From assembly GCF_000949385.2 (NCBI RefSeq), contig NZ_JYKO02000001.1, positions 514,161 to 578,160 on the forward strand: 64,000 nucleotides of DNA. The letters are read 5' to 3'. A program made the translations under genes and the position numbers. This stretch comes from Pseudomonas sp. LFM046 (GTDB lineage: Bacteria; Pseudomonadota; Gammaproteobacteria; Pseudomonadales; Pseudomonadaceae). Below are positions 1 through 7,460 of the stretch, in pieces; position 1 is the first letter of the stretch; each line of letters opens with the position of its first letter. The notes below the pieces were generated by a model. That model saw only the letters and a program-made list of their open reading frames with translations, did no database searches and had not been told where the DNA came from.

Positions 1-153
1 CACTGCCAATACCCCTGCGACGAAGGCCCCACCGCCAGCCTTCAGCCCGACGGCGAGTGGTACTGCATTCGCAATGAGGAAGAGGTGCTGCGCTGGGTGC
101 AGGAGCGGATCGTGGAAGACCGGCCGGTGCCGGAGATGTTGATGAAGGCGTGA
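1..153 (+). CDS. C-terminal end of an unidentified protein (5' truncated)
   Basis: The first 50 codons of the window are open in frame 1 and end in TGA at 151-153. The visible tail has a Cys-x3-Cys pair (HCQYPC), a further Cys in WYCIRNEEE, and a charged, probably helical end. The cysteines suggest a small metal-binding or disulfide element, but I do not recognise the family. The start lies outside the window. It ends just before the convergent chelatase gene. Confidence 0.55.
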   Translation, partial: HCQYPCDEGPTASLQPDGEWYCIRNEEEVLRWVQERIVEDRPVPEMLMKA

Positions 154-210
154 CCGGGGCGGCGTCATTGATGGGTTTAACGCCGCCCGCCCATCTAAGG
201 AGCCGCCACG

Positions 211-243
211 TAGGATGGGTAGAGCGGAGCGAAACCCATCGAT
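211..243. repeat. Short dispersed intergenic repeat (TAGGATGGGTAGAGC type)
   Basis: The stretch reads GTAGGATGGGTAGAGCGGAG followed by CGAAACCCATC. The ends form an imperfect inverted repeat (GATGGGT / ACCCATC). A related, diverged copy lies near 36345-36410. Elements of this kind are common between pseudomonad genes. It sits between two convergent genes and could act as a weak terminator. Confidence 0.5.
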
Positions 244-906
244 TCACAGCTCGGAGATGGTCCTGTACTCCGCGCCCAACTCCTCCGCCAGCTTCTTCGC
301 ACGCCCCAGGCGAATCGGCCCCCCCTCGATATTCACCAGCAGCGTCGGGCAACCCAGCGGCTCCAGCGCCGGCCATTCCTTCAAACGCCCATCGGTGAGG
401 ATCAGCATTCGCTGCTCCTCGGCCGGCTTCTGTCGTTGCCGACGTGCCAGCCAGTGTGCTGATTGCTGCAGCGCGTCGATCAATGGAGTGCCACCGCCGG
501 CACCAAGTTCGGCGAGCCAGTGGTGCAGGGCGGGGGAGGCTTTCTGACCCTGCCAGAGCCACTGTGGCTGGCGCCCAGTGGCGTGGAGCACGGCGAGGCG
601 GGTGCGCTGGCGATAGGCGGCGTCGAACAGATTGGCCAGCAGCCCCTTGGCCTGGGCCAGCGCGCCGTGGCGGCGGGTGGAGGCGGAGGCATCGACGACC
701 ACCAGCCAGAGCTGGTCAGGGCGCTGGCTGCGCGGCGCACGCACCAGGTCGGCGGCCTTGCGCGGGCGACCGCGCAGGAGCGTGGGCAACCACTGGATTG
801 CACCATTGGCGCCCGAGCGGCGAGCGCCGCTGCGGCCGTTGCCAAGAGTGCCGGGTCTGGGCCGGGCACCCGCCCCTGTGACCGTACGCGGGCGGATGCT
901 CAGGGC
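244..906 (-). CDS. ChlD-like VWA domain, read by -1 frameshifting from the upstream ChlI-like frame
   Basis: This is the C-terminal half of a chelatase medium subunit. The frame encodes a basic Pro/Arg/Gly linker and then a von Willebrand A domain. A full MIDAS metal site is visible: DASAS (D-x-S-x-S), the Thr of GGGTPL, and the Asp of LTDGR. No ATG or GTG exists between the upstream in-frame stop and the VWA domain. The only conventional start is a TTG near 789, which would cut off the linker. Entry at 906 by a -1 shift from the ChlI-like frame instead gives a continuous protein of about 552 residues, the usual AAA-linker-VWA layout of ChlD/BchD. With CobN it would form the ATP-dependent cobalt chelatase. 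A sequencing frameshift is the alternative, but the slip site argues against it. Confidence 0.8.
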   Translation of the reverse strand, partial: ALSIRPRTVTGAGARPRPGTLGNGRSGARRSGANGAIQWLPTLLRGRPRKAADLVRAPRSQRPDQLWLVVVDASASTRRHGALAQAKGLLANLFDAAYRQRTRLAVLHATGRQPQWLWQGQKASPALHHWLAELGAGGGTPLIDALQQSAHWLARRQRQKPAEEQRMLILTDGRLKEWPALEPLGCPTLLVNIEGGPIRLGRAKKLAEELGAEYRTISEL

Positions 907-912
907 TTTTTT
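868..912 (-). promoter_or_regulatory. Programmed -1 ribosomal frameshift signal (A AAA AAG plus downstream stem)
   Basis: On the minus strand the heptamer A AAA AAG (906-912) lies in the correct phase as CCA AAA AAG, followed by CCC TGA. A slip by one base gives AAA AAA GCC CTG and joins the VWA frame exactly. Eight bases downstream, ATCCGCCC (890-897) can pair with GGGCGGGT (868-875), with one U:G pair, to form an 8-bp stem with a 14-base loop. That is a suitable position for a stimulatory structure. I see no strong upstream Shine-Dalgarno-like stimulator. The heptamer is the one used by E. coli dnaX. Confidence 0.8.
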
Positions 913-1901
913 GGCCAGCGCGGCAGGTCGCGCCGTTCACCCATGGGCACCGCGTGTGCCGGCAATTCGCCCCATTGGCCTTCGCCACCGGATGCCTGCG
1001 ATTGCGAGCCAGCGGGCGGGGACTGCGGCGGCTGGGACGCGGGCGGCGGCGTATGAGTACGGCGATGAGCCAGCGCGAAATGCTCGACGGCGTCGATATC
1101 CGCCGCCTCGATCCGCTCGGCACCTCGCCAGGCGGCATGGGCGCGGGCGGCACGCAGCCAGACCAGGTCGGCGCGCAGGCCGTCGACTCCGGCGGCGAAG
1201 CAGCGCTGGGCGATGTCATCCAGGGCGGCATCGTCCAGCGGAATGTTCGCAAGACGTGCGCGGGCATCCTGGCAACGGTGGGCGAGGGCCTGTTGCTCGT
1301 CACTCCAGCGGGCGATGAAACCCTGCGGGTCGGCGTCGAATGCCAGGCGACGGCGGACGATCTCGGCGCGCTCGGCCGGTTGTGGCTGGCCGTCCTGCAG
1401 TACCTTGAGACCAAAGCGGTCCAGCAGCTGTGGGCGCAGTTCGCCTTCCTCGGGGTTCATCGTGCCGATCAACACAAAGCGCGCCGCGTGGCGGTGGGAG
1501 ATGCCGTCGCGCTCCACCTGGTTCACGCCGCTGGCGGCTACATCCAGCAGCAGGTCCACCAGGTGGTCGGGCAGCAGGTTCACTTCATCCACGTAGAGCA
1601 CGCCGCCGTGGGCCTTGGCCAGCACGCCGGGGGAGAAGCGGGCGCGGCCTTCGCCGAGTGCGGCGTCCAGATCCAGGGTGCCGACGATGCGTTCCTCGCT
1701 GGCGCCCAGCGGCAGGGTGACGAAGATGCCGTCCGGCAGCAGTTCGGCAATGCCCCGGGCCAGGGTGGACTTGGCCATGCCGCGCGGACCCTCGATCAGC
1801 ACGCCGCCAATGGCCGGGTCGATGGCCGCGAGGTAGAGCGCCAGTTTCAGCTCGTCGGCGCCGACGACGGCGCTCAGGGGGAAGTTGGGAAGCTCGGACA
1901 T
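900..1901 (-). CDS. ChlI-like AAA+ chelatase subunit (short, unshifted product)
   Basis: A 333-residue AAA+ ATPase of the magnesium/cobalt chelatase family. The P-loop is GPRGMAKST (around residue 40), Walker B is LYVDEVNLL, sensor 1 lies in IGTMNPEEG, and the arginine-finger segment is LLDRFGL. The C-terminus is a Pro/Gln/Ser-rich linker, normally seen between the AAA and VWA domains of ChlD, so this frame looks like the N-terminal part of a longer protein. The ATG at 1901 is chosen because AGGA lies just upstream and the protein begins with the family-typical [10 protein letters not shown]. The stop directly follows a frameshift heptamer. The unshifted product could serve as the small subunit and the shifted one as the medium subunit. 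The gene is divergent from the DAHP synthase. Confidence 0.88.
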   Translation of the reverse strand: MSELPNFPLSAVVGADELKLALYLAAIDPAIGGVLIEGPRGMAKSTLARGIAELLPDGIFVTLPLGASEERIVGTLDLDAALGEGRARFSPGVLAKAHGGVLYVDEVNLLPDHLVDLLLDVAASGVNQVERDGISHRHAARFVLIGTMNPEEGELRPQLLDRFGLKVLQDGQPQPAERAEIVRRRLAFDADPQGFIARWSDEQQALAHRCQDARARLANIPLDDAALDDIAQRCFAAGVDGLRADLVWLRAARAHAAWRGAERIEAADIDAVEHFALAHRRTHTPPPASQPPQSPPAGSQSQASGGEGQWGELPAHAVPMGERRDLPRWPKKP

Positions 1902-1969
1902 GGCTGGTTCCTGCAAAAGCATGCCGCGCATGTTAGCGAAAGGTCTGAATAGCCGATAGAAATCAGTGA

Positions 1970-1998
1970 TTGAACGGTGCGCGGCGATGAAGTAGGTT
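1970..1998 (+). promoter_or_regulatory. Candidate sigma70 promoter of the DAHP synthase leader
   Basis: TTGAAC (1970-1975) and TAGGTT (1993-1998) are separated by exactly 17 bases and lie about 27 bases before the leader peptide start. The -10 match is modest. No other good candidate lies between the divergent chelatase gene and the leader. Confidence 0.4.
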
Positions 1999-2024
1999 AG
2001 CCAGCATTCGCTTTGGAGATTGTC

Positions 2025-2144
2025 ATGCCGCACCTCGCTTCCACTTCGCTCACCGCTCGCCAGGCTCAGGCCGTGGCGCGTGTGCGTGTGGCCGCTGCGG
2101 CCAGCTATTTCTATGGGTATTGGTTTAGCCACGGGCTGGCCTGA
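2025..2144 (+). CDS. Aromatic-rich leader peptide for attenuation of DAHP synthase
   Basis: A 39-codon open frame starts at ATG 2025 with GGAG seven bases upstream, and ends in TGA at 2142-2144. Residues 28-34 are YFYGYWF: six aromatics in seven positions (Tyr, Phe, Tyr, Tyr, Trp, Phe). An aromatic run just before a hairpin array and an intrinsic terminator is the arrangement of amino-acid attenuator peptides such as TrpL and PheL. The next long gene is the first enzyme of aromatic amino-acid synthesis, so the readout fits. The codons for Gly-Tyr lie inside one arm of the first hairpin, TGGGTAT (2114-2120) with ATACCCA (2144-2150). A ribosome stalled for aromatic tRNA would therefore change the folding. 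Its role is inferred from layout. Confidence 0.78.
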   Translation: MPHLASTSLTARQAQAVARVRVAAAASYFYGYWFSHGLA

Positions 2145-2154
2145 TACCCAATCA

Positions 2155-2182
2155 GGCGGCCCACTCCAGCAGGGTCGCCGCC
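2155..2182 (+). promoter_or_regulatory. Middle hairpin of the attenuator leader
   Basis: GGCGGC (2155-2160) can pair with GCCGCC (2177-2182). It lies between the first hairpin, which overlaps the leader peptide end, and the terminator at 2194. It is the natural candidate for the alternating segment of the attenuator. I cannot compute which fold wins. Confidence 0.4.
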
Positions 2183-2193
2183 AAAGCTCCACG

Positions 2194-2227
2194 AAACCCC
2201 CGGTCGGCAACCCGACCGGGGGTTTTT
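2194..2227 (+). terminator. Intrinsic terminator (attenuator) upstream of DAHP synthase
   Basis: CCCCCGGTCGG (2197-2207), loop CAAC, CCGACCGGGGG (2212-2222), then TTTTTG. Three A:T pairs can extend the stem. It lies about 50 bases after the leader peptide stop and about 190 bases before the DAHP synthase start. That is too far upstream to serve the divergent gene, so it acts as the attenuator of this transcript. Confidence 0.85.
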
Positions 2228-2276
2228 GTTTTCCGGCTCACAAGGCCACTCACCGAGATACAGACAGGATCGCACC

Positions 2277-2378
2277 ATGATCAGCTACCGCACCTACCAG
2301 ACCTATTACCGCAACTCCGACTGGCGATTTAGCCGCTTCAGCACCGCTCAGACACCTTTGAATCGAACACCCAGATAG
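2277..2378 (+). CDS. Second small Tyr-rich open frame before DAHP synthase
   Basis: A 33-codon frame from ATG 2277 to TAG 2376-2378, with AGGA about ten bases upstream. It lies after the attenuator, so it would be translated only on read-through transcripts. Tyr occupies positions 4, 7, 10 and 11, Trp 16, Phe 18 and 21, again an aromatic bias. It ends 42 bases before the DAHP synthase start, so it might couple translation or act as a second sensor. It may also be a chance frame. Confidence 0.4.
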   Translation: MISYRTYQTYYRNSDWRFSRFSTAQTPLNRTPR

Positions 2379-2420
2379 CGCCGCGCGCGGATCGAGCCGC
2401 GCCGGCTGAGGACGCCAGTC

Positions 2421-3512
2421 ATGAATTCGCATCTATCCGTTCTGTCCACCACTGTACAGCCGCTCCACGCCATCGCGCTGGAGGCTGCCTTGCCGCCATC
2501 CCGCAGCACCCGCCCGCTGCCCACGCCCGCCGAACTGCGCCAGCGCCTGCCGCTGACCCATGAATGCTCCCGCCAGATCAGCGCCCAGCGCGATGCCGTG
2601 CGCGCCGTGCTGGACGGTGAGGATTCGCGCCTGCTGGTGGTGGTCGGTCCTTGCTCCATCCACGACCCGGAATCCGCCCTCGACTACGCCCGCCGCCTCG
2701 CTGCGCTGGCGCCGGAAGTCAGCGACCAGCTGCTGCTGGTGATGCGCGCCTACGTCGAAAAGCCGCGCACCACCGTGGGCTGGAAGGGCCTGGTGTATGA
2801 CCCGCACCTGGATGGCCGCAGCGACATGGCCGAGGGCCTGGCCCTGAGCCGCCGGCTGATGCTGGAGATGGCCGAGCTGGGTCTGCCGGTCGCGACCGAA
2901 CTGCTGCAGCCACTGGTGGCCGGTTACCTGGACGACTTGCTGAGCTGGGCCGCCATCGGCGCGCGCACCAGCGAATCGCAGATCCACCGCGAGATGGTCA
3001 GCGGCCTGGACCTGCCGGTGGGCTTCAAGAACGGAACGGACGGCAGCCTCGGCATCGCCACCGACGCCATGCGTGCGGCGGCCCATGCGCACCAGCACTT
3101 CGGCATCGACGCCCATGGCCGCCCGGCGCTGGTGGAGACAGCCGGCAACGCCGATACCCACCTGGTGCTGCGCGGTGGCCACAAGGGGCCTAACCATGAC
3201 GCCGCCAGTGTGCAGACGGCCCGCGAAGGGCTGGAGAAACTCGGCATCGCACCGCGCATCATGGTCGATTGCAGTCACGCCAACAGCGGCAAGGACCCGC
3301 TACGCCAGCCGGCGGTGCTGGAAGACGTGGTCAATCAACGCCTGGCCGGCCAGGACTCCCTGCGCGGCGTGATGATCGAGAGCCACCTGTTCGATGGTGC
3401 GCAGTCGCTGTCCTGCGAACTGCGCTACGGGGTTTCGGTTACCGATGGGTGCCTGGGCTGGGAAGGCACCGAGCGCATCCTGCGGGAGGCGGCAGAAAGG
3501 TTGCGGGGGTGA
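2421..3512 (+). CDS. aroF: Class I 3-deoxy-7-phosphoheptulonate (DAHP) synthase
   Basis: Condenses phosphoenolpyruvate and erythrose 4-phosphate to DAHP, the first step of the shikimate pathway, in the cytosol. At 363 residues it has the normal length of the AroF/AroG/AroH type. Visible family motifs include VVGPCSIHDP (metal Cys and PEP region), YVEKPRTTVGWKG, GARTSESQ, GFKNGTDG, LRGGHKGPN and DCSHANSGKD, and the C-terminal SVTDGCLGWE. ATG 2421 is preceded by GAGG. Sequence alone does not tell whether Tyr, Phe or Trp is the allosteric inhibitor, so the symbol is by similarity. Transcription appears to be attenuated by the leader upstream. It faces the end of cobN, as I recall for the same enzyme in P. 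aeruginosa. Confidence 0.93.
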   Translation: MNSHLSVLSTTVQPLHAIALEAALPPSRSTRPLPTPAELRQRLPLTHECSRQISAQRDAVRAVLDGEDSRLLVVVGPCSIHDPESALDYARRLAALAPEVSDQLLLVMRAYVEKPRTTVGWKGLVYDPHLDGRSDMAEGLALSRRLMLEMAELGLPVATELLQPLVAGYLDDLLSWAAIGARTSESQIHREMVSGLDLPVGFKNGTDGSLGIATDAMRAAAHAHQHFGIDAHGRPALVETAGNADTHLVLRGGHKGPNHDAASVQTAREGLEKLGIAPRIMVDCSHANSGKDPLRQPAVLEDVVNQRLAGQDSLRGVMIESHLFDGAQSLSCELRYGVSVTDGCLGWEGTERILREAAERLRG

Positions 3513-3540
3513 TTTGCCGAGCTCCGAGCGGCGCCGGGCA

Positions 3541-3588
3541 TCCCTCACCCCAACCCTCTCCCAAAGGGAGAGGGGGCGGGGGTGAGGG
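3541..3588. repeat. Palindromic intergenic repeat, copy 1 (CCCTCACCCC type)
   Basis: CCCTCACCCC with CCCTCTCCC on one arm and GGGAGAGGG with GGGGGTGAGGG on the other form a long imperfect hairpin between the convergent DAHP synthase and cobN genes. A shorter relative is at 7411-7456. The position suggests use as a bidirectional terminator or mRNA end. Confidence 0.7.
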
Positions 3589-3618
3589 CAGCATCAGGTC
3601 GCTCGGTGCATCCGGGAA

Positions 3619-6600
3619 TCACTGCTCCTCACTATCCAGCAACAGGTTCTCGATCGCCTCGCGGTACGCCCCCGGGTTTTCCCAGAGCCCACGCTGCTGC
3701 GCTTCCACCAGCCGCTCGGCGATATCGCGCAGGGCTTCGGGGTTGTGTTGGTGGATGAACTCGCGGGTGTCTGCGTCCAGCAGGTAGGCGTCGGCCAGCA
3801 GCTGGTACTGGTGGTCGTCCACCAGTTCGCTGGTGGCGTCGAAAGCGAAGAGATAGTCCACCGTCGCGGCCAGCTCGAAGGCGCCCTTGTAGCCGTGGCG
3901 TTTCATGCCGGCGATCCACTTGGGATTGGCGGCGCGGGCGCGGACCACGCGAGCGAGTTCTTCCTTGAGCGAGCGTATGCGCGGCAGGTCCGGCTGGCTG
4001 TGATCGCCGTGGTAGCTGGCGACCTTCTCGCCGCGCAGGGTTTCGGCGGCGGCGAGCATGCCGCCCTGGAACTGGTAGTAGTCGTTGGAATCGAGGATGT
4101 CGTGTTCGCGGTTGTCCTGGTTCTGCAGCACCGCCTGGAGCCGCTCCAGGCGCTGGGCGAATCGTTCCCGCGCTGGCGTCCCCGCATCCTGGGCGCCGTA
4201 GGCATAGCCGCCCCAGTTGAGGTAGACCTCGGCCAGCTCGGCGCGGTCCTGCCATTGGCGTTCCTCGATAGCGCCCTGCACGCCAGCGCCATACGCGCCG
4301 GGCTGAGCGCCGAACACCCGCCAGCCGGCCTGCAGGCGGGCGTCCTCGACGGCCAGGCCCTCGCTGGCGAGGCGTGCGCTTTCCTGCTTCACCCGTGCGG
4401 CCAGTGGGTTCATGTCCTCGGGCTCGTCCAGTTCCGCTACGGCTTGTACGGCAGCGTCGAACAGGCGGATCAGGTTGGCGAAGGCATCGCGGAAGAAGCC
4501 TGACACGCGCAAGGTCACGTCCACACGCGGACGGTCCAGCAGCGACAGCGGCAGGATCTCGAAATCCTCCACCCGTTGGCTGCCGGCCTGCCACACCGGG
4601 CGCACGCCCATCAGTGCCAGGGCCTGGGCGATATCGTCACCGCCGGTGCGCATGGTGGCGGTGCCCCACACGGAAATACCGAGCTGGCGCAGGTGGTCGC
4701 CGTGGTCCTGCAAGTGGCGCTCCAGCAGCAGGCTGGCGGACTGGAAGCCCAGGCGCCAGGCGGTGGGCGTGGGCAAATTGCGCACGTCCACGGTGAAGAA
4801 GTTGCGGCCGGTGGGCAGCACGTCGAGTCGCCCGCGACTGGGGGCGCCGCTGGGCCCGGGCGGGACGAAGCGGCCTTCAAGGGCGGCCAGCACGGCGCCG
4901 ATTTCGGCAGCGCCACAGGCGTCCAGGGTCGGCGCGATCACCGCGCGCAGGGTGTGGATAACCGCATCGCTCGCCGGTCCGATGGACTCGGTTTCCGGCG
5001 CCGTGATCATCCGCAAGGCCAGCAGTTCCAGGCGCTCGCGGGTATCGCCATTGCTGCGCCAGGGTTCAGCGCTGGCCCCTTCCAGCACGGCCGGACGCGG
5101 GCCTTGCCAGGGCTCGGCCCAGTTCAGGTCCAGTGGGTCGGTGCCCAGTGCCAGGTCGGTGGACAGGGCGCGTAGCAGGCTGGCGTTGGCGCCTTTGCCG
5201 TCGCCACGGGGGATGCGCACCAGTGACAGCAGGGTGTCGTCCCGCAGGCGCCCGGCGGGGGACTCGCCGAATACATGGAGACCGTCGCGGATCTGCGATT
5301 CCTTGAGGTCGCAGAGGTAGGCATCCAGTTGCGGCAGCCAGCTTTCCGGGTCGTCGTTGATGACGAGATTCAGCTCGCGGTCGAGCGCGGTGGCTTTCAC
5401 CAGCTCGAGGATTTCCCCGCGCAATTGCACGGCCCGGCGTGGGTCGAGCAGGGAGGCGTCGTAGTACTCGTCGGCCAGGCGCTCCAGGTCCCGCAGCGGG
5501 CCGTAGTTCTCGGCGCGGGTCAAGGGTGGCATCAGGTGGTCGATGATCACCGCCTGGGCGCGGCGCTTGGCCTGGGCGCCTTCGCCGGGGTCGTTGACGA
5601 TGAACGGGTAGAGGTTCGGCAGCGGGCCCATCACCGCATCCGGCCAGCATTCGGCGGACAGGCCGACGCCCTTGCCCGGCAGCCATTCCAGGTTGCCGTG
5701 CTTGCCAACGTGGATCAGCGCGTCAGCGGCGAACACTTCCCGCAGCCAGAAGTAGAAGGCGAGGTAGCCGTGGGGCGGTACCAGGTCGGCGTCGTGGTAG
5801 ATGGCCGCTGGGTCCAGTTGGTAGCCGCGGGCGGGTTGGATGCCGACGAAGGCCAGGCCGAAACGCAGACCGGCGACCATCATGCGGCCGCTGCGGAACA
5901 TCGGGTCCTGCTGCGGCTCGCCCCAGCGCTCGCGTACGGCGCGCTGGTTGGCCTCGGGCAGGCGGACGAAGCAGGCGAGGTAGTCGGAGAGGGCCAGGCT
6001 CTGGGCGCACGGGCGCAGGTCCAGGCTGTCCAGGTCGTTGCTGACGCCGCCCAGCAGGCTGTGGATAAGCGCGGTGCCGCTGTCCGGCAGGCCGGCGAGC
6101 GGATAGCCCTCGGCCTCCAGCGCGCGGAGGATGTTCAGGGCGGCGGCCGGGGTGTCCAGCCCCACGCCGTTGCCGATGCGGCCGTCGCGGGTGGGGTAGT
6201 TGGCGAGGATCAGGGCGACGCGCTTGTCGGCATTACGCTTGTTCGCCAATTCGCACCAGCGCCGCCCCAGTTCGGCGACGAAGTCCATGCGCTCCAGCTG
6301 CGGCAGGTAGCAGACGACGTCGCTCTGGCTGCGTTCGCTGCGCCAGGCCAGGCCCTTGAAGCTGATGGGGCGGGTGATGATGCGGCCGTCCAGTTCCGGC
6401 AGGGCGATGTGCATGGCCAGGTCGCGCGGGCCCAGGCCTTGGGGGTTGTCGCACCACAGCGGTTCGTTGTCCAGGGAGCAGATGGCCTGCAGCACCGGGA
6501 TATCGCGGCGGAAGGGGCGCAGGCTGGGGGCGTCGGGGTTGGACTGGGCGAAGCCAGTGGTGTTGATGATCAGGCCGGCTTCGGCAGCATCGAGCCAGTC

Positions 6601-7353
6601 TTCCACCGTCGCCAGGCACTCGGCTTCCTTGAGGCTGGCCACGGCGATGGGCAGGGGATTGAGACCCTGGGCCGCCAGGCGCTCGCAGAACGCGTCGATA
6701 AAGGCCGTGTTCGCGGCCTGCAGGTGGGTGCGGTAGAAGAGCAGGGCGGCCACCGGCTGGTCCGGCTGCCAGTCGGCTTTCCACTCCTCCAGCCGCGCAT
6801 TTCGCAGGCGCGGGTGGTACAGGGCGACCCGCGGCAGCGCTCGGGGCTCGTTCCAGGGGTAATCGCGGCCGAGCCAGCGCCCGGCCAGGCAGTTGAAGAA
6901 TTGCCGGGCATTGTCCAGGCCGCCCTGGCGCAGGTACTGCCAGAGGCGCTCGGCATCTTCGGCCGGCACGTTGCAGAGGCTGGCCAGTTCCGGGTCGGGG
7001 CGGTCGTCGCCGGGGACCAGGATCAGCTTCGCGCCGCGTTCGGCCAGGGCCACCAGTTGCTCGATGCCGTAGCGCCAATAGCTCACCCCGCCGTGCACCG
7101 AGATGAAGATGACCTTGGCGTGCTGCAGCACCTCGTCCACGTAGAGGTCCACCGAGGCGTGGTTCTGCAGCTGCATGGGGTTGGCCAGGCGCAGGCTGGG
7201 GAAGCCTTCGGGGAGTTCGCGGGCGGTTTCGGCCAGCAGCGCCAGGTGCGAATCGCCGCTGCAGAGGATCACCAGCTCGGCGGGCGTCTGGGCCAGGTGG
7301 GCGATGCCGTCGTCGGGGACGAAGCCGCCGGGTTGGGTGCGCAGGAGGTGCAT
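3619..7353 (-). CDS. cobN: CobN, large subunit of aerobic-type cobalt chelatase
   Basis: A 1244-residue cytosolic protein that binds hydrogenobyrinic acid a,c-diamide and, with the AAA+ and VWA subunits, inserts cobalt at the cost of ATP. The length matches CobN (about 1250). Recognisable blocks are GKHGNLEWLPGKG (about residue 550), YPFIVNDPGEGAQAKRR, GNGVGLDTPAA and the C-terminal HGYKGAFE. CobS/CobT-type partners are absent here; the chlI/chlD-like gene about 2 kb further on probably supplies them. ATG 7353 starts a conserved MHLLRTQPGGFVPDD. It follows cobW with about 100 bases holding a palindromic repeat, and should lie on the transcript controlled by the cobalamin riboswitch at 8.7 kb. 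Confidence 0.95.
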   Translation of the reverse strand: MHLLRTQPGGFVPDDGIAHLAQTPAELVILCSGDSHLALLAETARELPEGFPSLRLANPMQLQNHASVDLYVDEVLQHAKVIFISVHGGVSYWRYGIEQLVALAERGAKLILVPGDDRPDPELASLCNVPAEDAERLWQYLRQGGLDNARQFFNCLAGRWLGRDYPWNEPRALPRVALYHPRLRNARLEEWKADWQPDQPVAALLFYRTHLQAANTAFIDAFCERLAAQGLNPLPIAVASLKEAECLATVEDWLDAAEAGLIINTTGFAQSNPDAPSLRPFRRDIPVLQAICSLDNEPLWCDNPQGLGPRDLAMHIALPELDGRIITRPISFKGLAWRSERSQSDVVCYLPQLERMDFVAELGRRWCELANKRNADKRVALILANYPTRDGRIGNGVGLDTPAAALNILRALEAEGYPLAGLPDSGTALIHSLLGGVSNDLDSLDLRPCAQSLALSDYLACFVRLPEANQRAVRERWGEPQQDPMFRSGRMMVAGLRFGLAFVGIQPARGYQLDPAAIYHDADLVPPHGYLAFYFWLREVFAADALIHVGKHGNLEWLPGKGVGLSAECWPDAVMGPLPNLYPFIVNDPGEGAQAKRRAQAVIIDHLMPPLTRAENYGPLRDLERLADEYYDASLLDPRRAVQLRGEILELVKATALDRELNLVINDDPESWLPQLDAYLCDLKESQIRDGLHVFGESPAGRLRDDTLLSLVRIPRGDGKGANASLLRALSTDLALGTDPLDLNWAEPWQGPRPAVLEGASAEPWRSNGDTRERLELLALRMITAPETESIGPASDAVIHTLRAVIAPTLDACGAAEIGAVLAALEGRFVPPGPSGAPSRGRLDVLPTGRNFFTVDVRNLPTPTAWRLGFQSASLLLERHLQDHGDHLRQLGISVWGTATMRTGGDDIAQALALMGVRPVWQAGSQRVEDFEILPLSLLDRPRVDVTLRVSGFFRDAFANLIRLFDAAVQAVAELDEPEDMNPLAARVKQESARLASEGLAVEDARLQAGWRVFGAQPGAYGAGVQGAIEERQWQDRAELAEVYLNWGGYAYGAQDAGTPARERFAQRLERLQAVLQNQDNREHDILDSNDYYQFQGGMLAAAETLRGEKVASYHGDHSQPDLPRIRSLKEELARVVRARAANPKWIAGMKRHGYKGAFELAATVDYLFAFDATSELVDDHQYQLLADAYLLDADTREFIHQHNPEALRDIAERLVEAQQRGLWENPGAYREAIENLLLDSEEQ

Positions 7354-7410
7354 GGGGTGCCTTTACGTCCTCGGAGGGAGGGTGGGGGAGCGTCCCAGTG
7401 GGCGGAGGCT

Positions 7411-7456
7411 TCCCTCACCCCCGGCCCCTCTCCCAGGGGGAGAGGGGAGAAGAGTG
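7411..7456. repeat. Palindromic intergenic repeat, copy 2
   Basis: TCCCTCACCCCCGGCCCCTC and the opposing GGGGGAGAGGGGAGA form an imperfect hairpin between cobW and cobN. It is related to the 3541 element. Within an operon it could modulate read-through or protect the cobW mRNA end. Confidence 0.6.
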
Positions 7457-7460
7457 GAAC

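Noticed and set aside
244-789. A separate VWA gene starting at TTG 789
   Set aside because: That start discards an in-frame linker typical of ChlD. The slip heptamer in the right phase explains the frame better.
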